Assembly: GCF_933775445.1 (NCBI RefSeq)
Contig: NC_065873.1
Coordinates: forward strand, 12,524,001-12,588,000
Length of the DNA: 64,000 nucleotides
Source: Argentina anserina
Taxonomy: Eukaryota; Streptophyta; Magnoliopsida; Rosales; Rosaceae
Direction: 5' to 3'
Position numbers and translations under genes: made by a program. Every line of letters begins with the position of its first letter. Position 1 is the stretch's first letter. The notes below the pieces were generated by a model. That model saw only the letters and a program-made list of their open reading frames with translations. It was not told the origin of the DNA and did not search any database. This document shows positions 58,350-64,000 of this stretch, piece after piece.

Positions 58350-59944
58350 AAGAATGATGATTGCTCGATTACTCGACATCAATATTTAACCATGAACACA
58401 TCATTAGTAGTATAAAGCAAGAGGGTATCGTTCACAAACCGGGGATCCAGCCAGGGCTTAGGATCACAACACTTAACACGAATTCATAAAGATATAAATG
58501 GTTTGATATAGGTTTCGGATTGAGTTATAAAAACAGTAAATAAAACCAAAGCTAATATATACATGTGATCAACCAACCAACACATAAACAATCACCAAAC
58601 AAATCATGTAAGAACAAAGCCATCGAATTCCCTTCTCATTCATGTTCATGCCATAGGTATCAAGATTCCACACTAAGTTCGATCATGCATCAAGTTCCTA
58701 CTTGGTTCCTAATACATGGATACATTCGAGCTTAACTACTTGTCTTGCTACGAAATTTAACATACCAATTCATCATGCAATTACATATCACATAGAGAAA
58801 TCAACATGTTTAAGCACCTATCCAATGCCGAACTTAGAATCAAAAATCGGTGAAAAACTAAAGAAGAATTAATCCACTACTTGTATCATAATCGTTACTA
58901 ACTTTGAATGATTAACATATGCAACATCAACTACTTGTCTTAATCACACATGCAATATAACAACACATCGAAATTTGATTAAGAACATGAAACAATAACT
59001 CACGGCATCAAAACATAGATCATTGAAATAGAAATTGAAATCTTTAATTCTTACACAATTCGAAAGAACAACTATCTCATAGACAAGATTGAATTGAACT
59101 TTAACAAAACAAAAACAGAAATCATCCAAGAACAAGAAAACATAAAACCGAAATAAGACATGAAGATCATAGAGTTACACTTTGAAATATTCCTACGGGG
59201 TTTATTCCAAGCAAACGAAGATCCTAGGCTACTTGCTTCGAATCCAAAGGGTGGAAAAGGATGAATTTCGGTTTTAGAATTTCGGTTTTAGAATTTCTTG
59301 GAGGATGGAAGAATGTTTCGGCAGAGCTATGGCTTGTGTTTTTTGTGTAAGGCTGATGATGCATATATGGGGAGGCCGAGCCTCTATATATAGGAGTCTA
59401 GGAAGCCATCTTGCCGTCCCATAAGGAGATAGAAACCAATTGGGAAACTGAAATCCTCTTTGTTATGGATTTTGATTCATGTACTCCATATCCAACTTGA
59501 TGTAGGAAACCAAGTCCAATAGGGAGATCACAATAAGGGTTGCACGGCATCATCTCTTGGTCCAACTAGGGGTAGCTAGGCCGGCCTCCTCTTCTCCTTC
59601 TTCAACTCGAACATGATTTCCTTGTTCAACTAGGAATGCATCTCGACAACTCTTCTTCCTTTCCAAATATGATTTGCCTTTCCTAAAAGAAATCGTCGAT
59701 TAAGGAATATGAAAGAATGAAAATAGGAAAGTAGAATCATAGTCGAGTAAGGAATCCTAGCTCAATAAGGATTTCTAACACTTAGCACAATTTCATCATC
59801 AATTCATTCAAAATTCGAAATAGCTCTCCTTAGAACATAGAAATGACAATTATGAAACTAAAACAACTAAATAAGAAGTAACAAAGCATAAGAATAGGGC
59901 ATATAAACATTAAGAACGTCACACTTTGTGCTCCTATCAAAGAA
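58350..59944. mobile_element. Solo LTR (1585 bp) with 5-bp target duplication
   Basis: AAGAA at 58350-58354 and again at 59940-59944 flank a segment that starts TGATGATTGC (58355) and ends GTGCTCCTATCA (59939), with TGAT/ATCA inverted ends. It encodes no protein. A TATA-like CTCTATATATAGGAG lies near 59390. The length and 5-bp duplication fit a solo LTR left by LTR-LTR recombination; the large size points to a gypsy family. Empty-site sequence across the duplication would read ...GATGAAGAAGCCCC. Confidence 0.75.
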
Positions 59945-62585
59945 GCCCCCTGCTGCAGCCGCTGGTGTTCACTTTCCTAATTTTCTAACTTCTCTATCAG
60001 GTTTTATAGTAAGATTGGGGCTGCACTTTCTCCTAAATTTTTCTGTAATTTTTTTTGTCTCGCACCTGGTGCCCTTTACTTTTGGTTTGAACGTGCGCAT
60101 AAGTTGTTCCTCTAGTGGCATTGGATATGCAGTGGAGAAATTATAACTGATCATGATTTGGATGACACAAATCTATATGTTATATAAAGGAGTTGCATCT
60201 GATCTTGCTTTGTATTGGTATTAGTAGAACTCCTCACAGTGAAAAAGGATATGACTGGAAGTGTGATGTTCAAGTTCTTTCTCTGAGTCCAAATAGTGCT
60301 GGCAGATCAACATGCAAGAAGTATCCTTCAAACCTGTAAACTAAGTTTCATATGAGATCTGTAGAGCCCTCTCGTCCATTTAAAGGTCGGTGGATAGTGA
60401 CTAGAAAGGCTATCAGACCTGCAATGCAATGTTTCAACATCTAGGGTGACTGAGATAAACATGGTGTATATTCCCAAAGAAGAAGAAGAAGAAGAAGAAG
60501 ATAAGCATCCCATATATTAGTTAGGTGTTAAAAACCAGCAGGTAAATAAATTTGAAAATACCAAACATAAAGCTCTTTCGATGGTGAGTAACATGATTTT
60601 GAACTGTACAAATGACTAAATGAAAGTGTGCAGAGTGCCACATCAAAAAGAACACAAAACCCTAAACCAATTGCAGAAATAGTTTGGGTAGTACCAGTAG
60701 CAATGTACAATATACGCCAAACAAATTCTTTGTAGGAAGGAAAAAAGAGGACAGGCCAAAAAAACAAAAACAGGTAAAAAGGTATGTAAACAAATAAATT
60801 CAAAGAGATCACTAAAGTTCCTAAAAAAATTGCCATACTAAAAAGTACATATAATGTTCTTAACTTAAAAATCTGGTCTACATTTTTACAATTGGTGATC
60901 AATGGTCACCCAAGTTCAGTGATCAGTCTTTTGCTTATACTAGCTGGCAAAGTCTTACAACTTCAAGCTACTTCAATCCTAGCAGCCCCTCATTAGAAGT
61001 ATTGAGGATTTTTAATTTAACTATTTATGGAAAGTGGTATGAAGTGAATAGAGCCTAAATTCATCGTTACCAGCAATGTTATAAAAAAACAAAACACAAA
61101 AATTTATTATTTTATGACAAATGGAGCAGTGTCCATTCATTTACAATAGAGCAGAATAACAATGCATTCTTTTCAACTACCAAAATATAGCCACAAAGCA
61201 CGATTGAAATCCTAAAAAAAAAAATCTAGTATAGAATGAAGTACTTATGCAGCCTGGTCAGCTTCGATTTTACAATTACACTTACACCTATATCCAGAGT
61301 ATATATCTCATAAACATCTGTTTTCTCCAGAAGCAAATAAGGCGGTGTCCGGGAACAAATAAAGATGAAATCACAAATATATAATAAAACCAATTGGAGT
61401 AAATCAAAATATTCACATATATAGAAAAGGAAAAGAAAATTTTAAAAATGCCTAAATATCATTTATGAATATGTCAAGAACTCTATCGACTATTTCATAA
61501 ACGACATGGTAGCTAAATTGAACTTCAAGGTTTTTCTAGAATGTCAAGGTTTTTTTTTACTTCAAGGTATAAAGAACACTATCTGTCAATTGAAATCTTA
61601 TATACACATTATTATATATGATAGATGCATAATGAGACAGTTCCATGAAGTGAGTTAATCAAGGGATTTATAAGTCAGCAACCATTTCAATAAGTCAGTA
61701 CCTTGAAAATGTGCACATGTTGGCACTAAAACCTTTAATGTTTCCCTCAATAGACTTCACCTAACTCAATCCTTAATCTTGAGCCACAACTAAAGCAATT
61801 GCACATATATTCAAGTTTTTAGTATATCCTATCAGGATTGGACTCTAATAGACCTGGAATATATTATGCTACGACTTCATAGTTTCATCCAGTCCAAGTG
61901 TAAATTAATCCTCAAATACCTTATCTAAATCCATGCACTGTGAGTTAGATATCACAAAAGTATCACCAATCCAGAAATTGCGGTAAAACAATAAAACATT
62001 TACAATAATTAACAAAAGAATGATTGGTTAACCTCAACTAACCGATAACCGATCGTGAAGCTGATGACGACATCACACCCAAGCCTTTTAAGTTTTATGA
62101 ACGGAAGAGATGGAAGAAGAGAGCAGCTAATAATTATATCTCTTTATGATTTGATTAATTGCTCAGGTTATTAATTTCCAACTTAAGAAGGGTCTGATCT
62201 AGAAGTCTCCATACTTAATTTCAAGAGTCTTCTTGTGCTTTTAACTATTACTTTATTAGGCTTTTTATGTTTCAGTTTCTGAAATTTAAGAGTCCTAATG
62301 AGTACTTAAGGCTACCTGGTGTCAGTTATAAACATTAGTATAAGTAATGTAAGTGCCGATAGGCTGAGACATGCTATGTTGAATAAGAATATCAGTGTTT
62401 ACTAAATTTTACTGTGATAGGATTAAGGTGAAAAACCTGGGAGAGATTCCCAAATTATAGTGTTTTGGGTGTGAAGCCCAGACTAGGTTGTGAAGCCTGG
62501 GAGTGGATCCTAAAATCAGTGTGTGTTAACTATACAGTTCTTAGAGCTTGTGATCTAGGTTCCTAAGCAGCTACTGTGTTGCGTC
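59945..62585. other. Intergenic DNA, no gene recognised
   Basis: AT-rich throughout, with a GAA microsatellite at about 60477-60500. The - strand ORF at 60528-60902 is hydrophobic but low-complexity and unsupported. The last few hundred bases (about 62400-62587) are probably the U3/R/U5 of the gypsy LTR that precedes the primer site at 62591; its start is not resolved. Confidence 0.55.
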
Positions 62586-62590
62586 AGCTT

Positions 62591-62602
62591 TGGTATCAGA
62601 GC
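62591..62602 (+). other. tRNA-iMet primer-binding site of a gypsy element
   Basis: TGGTATCAGAGC lies about 50 nt before the gag ATG. The probable LTR end is GTCA at about 62583-62586. Confidence 0.7.
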
Positions 62603-62653
62603 TGGACAAGCTCTAATATTGCTAGCTCCAGCCTATAGAAATCTCATTCAGCC

Positions 62654-63902
62654 ATGGATGCTGAAACTGTGGCTAAAACCGTGGCTAAAACCTTGGAAGC
62701 CGTACTCGCTCAACTTGGACAGATTGAGACAAGAATGCAAGACCATGCAGAAGCCTTTGACCGGTGTTTGGCAGAACTTGAAGCCTCCATTCTCAATGAA
62801 GAAGAGAGTGTAGGTGGAGGACTGAGACTGCAGCCTAGAAGGATTGCTCGCAGGCAGCAGCCCCTCCAGAATATTAATGGGCAAGATGGATATGATCCTG
62901 AAGAGAAAGCTTTGAGGTCTATTAAAGTTGAAGCTCCAAACTTTGATGGCCAACTGAATGCAAAGATATGTTTGGATTGGATTTCAGACATGGATCATTA
63001 TTTTGACTGGTATGAATTGTCAGAAGCTCGAAAGGTGCTTTGCAAGATGAAGTTGGTGGGAAAAGCGAGGGAATGGTGGGCTGGTTTGGAAAGGCAACTT
63101 GCAAGGACAGGTGAAGAACCTGTTATAGAATGAGATGAGATGAAAGAAAGGCTGAAGGAAAAGTATGTTCCTTTGGCTTACCAACGACATTTGCTGGACC
63201 AGTGGCAATCTCTTCGTCAAGGGAGCATGCCAATTGTGGAGTATATCGATAAGTTCGAAGAATTTATGGTGAGATGTAACATAACTGAAGATCCATATGT
63301 AACCCTTGCTCGTTTCAGAACCGGCCTTCGTCCAGAACTTCAAAGGGAGTTGATTCCTCATGAGGTATATTCGTTGGAGCGAGCCTATTAGATTGTGCTG
63401 GAATTGGAGCGTTATTTGAAAAGTACCACAGCCCCTGTGCAAAGACAGTTTGACCAACGGAATCTTGAATTTTGTCCTAGCGCTTCCGGCACTAAATCAT
63501 CTCCATATTCTAGTGGTTCTAATGCTACCAATTCCCTAGTGAAAACTGAGAGGGGAAAGGGAGTACAATCTAGCAATCGGGGAGAAGGACTCACACGGTG
63601 ATATAAGTGTCAAGGTTATGACCATTATACTGGTCAATGCTCAACTAAAGAGCAATTACGAAGTCTATTTGCTGCTAGCACAAAAGGAGAGGCTGATGTT
63701 CAAGTATACCTAGAGGAAGAAGTTTATGACCTTGAAATCCCAACTAATGATGATCTAGAGGAAAATGTTCAACCGAAAACGGCTGTGGTGAGATGCACCT
63801 TGACTCAACCTAAGGAAGCTGAAGATTGGCAGACAATGACCATTTTTCACACTTATGTTAAAAGGGGAGACATAAGTTATAAGGTCATCATTGATAATTG
63901 AT
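62654..63902 (+). pseudogene. Ty3/gypsy gag(-protease start) with three nonsense codons
   Basis: One frame carries a capsid-type gag. Its marks are KVEAPNFDGQLNAKICLDWI, KMKLVGKAREWWAGLERQL, LKEKYVPLAYQRHLLDQWQS, LRQGSMPIVEYIDKFEEFMV and ARFRTGLRPELQRELIPHEV. Then comes a nucleocapsid knuckle YKCQGYDHYTGQC whose first Cys position is a stop, and a run to the protease start (KRGDISYKVIIDN). Stops are TGA at 63131 (expected Trp), TAG at 63389 (expected Gln) and TGA at 63599 (expected Cys). All lie in one frame, so the copy decayed by point mutation. The protease is cut right at its catalytic Asp by the sequence starting at 63907. Confidence 0.85.
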
Positions 63903-63906
63903 AAAG

Positions 63907-64000
63907 TGATATGGGGTTCACATCCAAAACCAATTGGCAATGGATGGAATAGCCCAAACCCTTATAAACCCACATGCTAGGTTCCAATTCCCAATGTGGG
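63907..64000 (+). mobile_element. LTR-like sequence interrupting the gypsy element (window edge)
   Basis: TGATATGGGGTTCACATCC followed by CAAAACCAATTGGCAATGG resembles the start of short plant LTRs (TG start, 'CCAATTGG' and 'CCCAATGTGGG' motifs). It interrupts the protease frame and continues past the window, so family and size are unknown. Confidence 0.4.

Noticed and set aside
60528..60902. 124-codon hydrophobic reverse ORF
   Set aside because: AT-rich DNA easily gives Phe/Leu/Ile-rich frames; no start context, homology or promoter seen.

Overview
This is nuclear DNA of a flowering plant. Genes are split by GT-AG introns, intergenic DNA is AT-rich, and there are plant-only families (NAC factors, PP2-type F-box proteins, plant mobile domain) and plant transposons (CACTA, Ty1/copia, Ty3/gypsy). 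The overall look suggests a eudicot, perhaps Rosaceae; that is an impression, not a demonstration.

Intact genes. (1) A PTBP3-type polypyrimidine-tract-binding protein on + at 10765-17509, 14 coding exons, 444 aa. (2) Ribosomal protein uL3 (RPL3) on - at 33669-35799, 5 exons, 389 aa. (3) Two head-to-head NAC factors of the NAC082-like group: - at 47931-50602 (384 aa) and + at 52116-54022 (437 aa). Both carry the same kind of short peptide uORF in the 5' leader (50764-50877 on -, 51798-51902 on +), each just downstream of a leader intron. (4) An unrecognised gene on - at 55213-56325, interrupted by one in-frame TAA. (5) A candidate C/D-box snoRNA at about 56680-56766, behind telo-box, site II and TATA motifs.

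Broken genes. An Alba-family gene keeps exons 1-2 (19027-19488) and perhaps an RGG tail near 30530, with retroelements between. An F-box/PP2-B gene (31080-32623) has several frameshifts. An F-box-associated fragment lies near 9000-9300, and unrecognised exon remnants lie on both sides of the gypsy element at 38358-45350.

Mobile DNA. 1-3 kb: a foldback element and a 96-bp tandem duplication. 3027-8811: a complete CACTA element (TSD TAT) carrying only a TNPA-like gene. 19584-25867: a copia-type element whose LTR-plus-primer-site segment is amplified into a 1192-bp tandem array of about five copies, inserted in the Alba gene. About 26200-30200: a second, damaged CACTA TNPA-like gene with GCGACG-rich subterminal DNA. 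38358-45350: a Ty3/gypsy element lying on - (TSD TTGTT, polypurine tract, integrase fragment) with a multi-exon plant-mobile-domain gene in antisense. About 46220-46890: a probable copia LTR. 58355-59939: a solo LTR (TSD AAGAA). 62591-64000: a gypsy gag with three nonsense codons, cut at the protease start by another LTR-like sequence.

The strongest leads are the paired uORFs of the NAC genes, the antisense mobile-domain gene in a gypsy element, the 1192-bp LTR/PBS array inside an Alba gene, and the snoRNA candidate.
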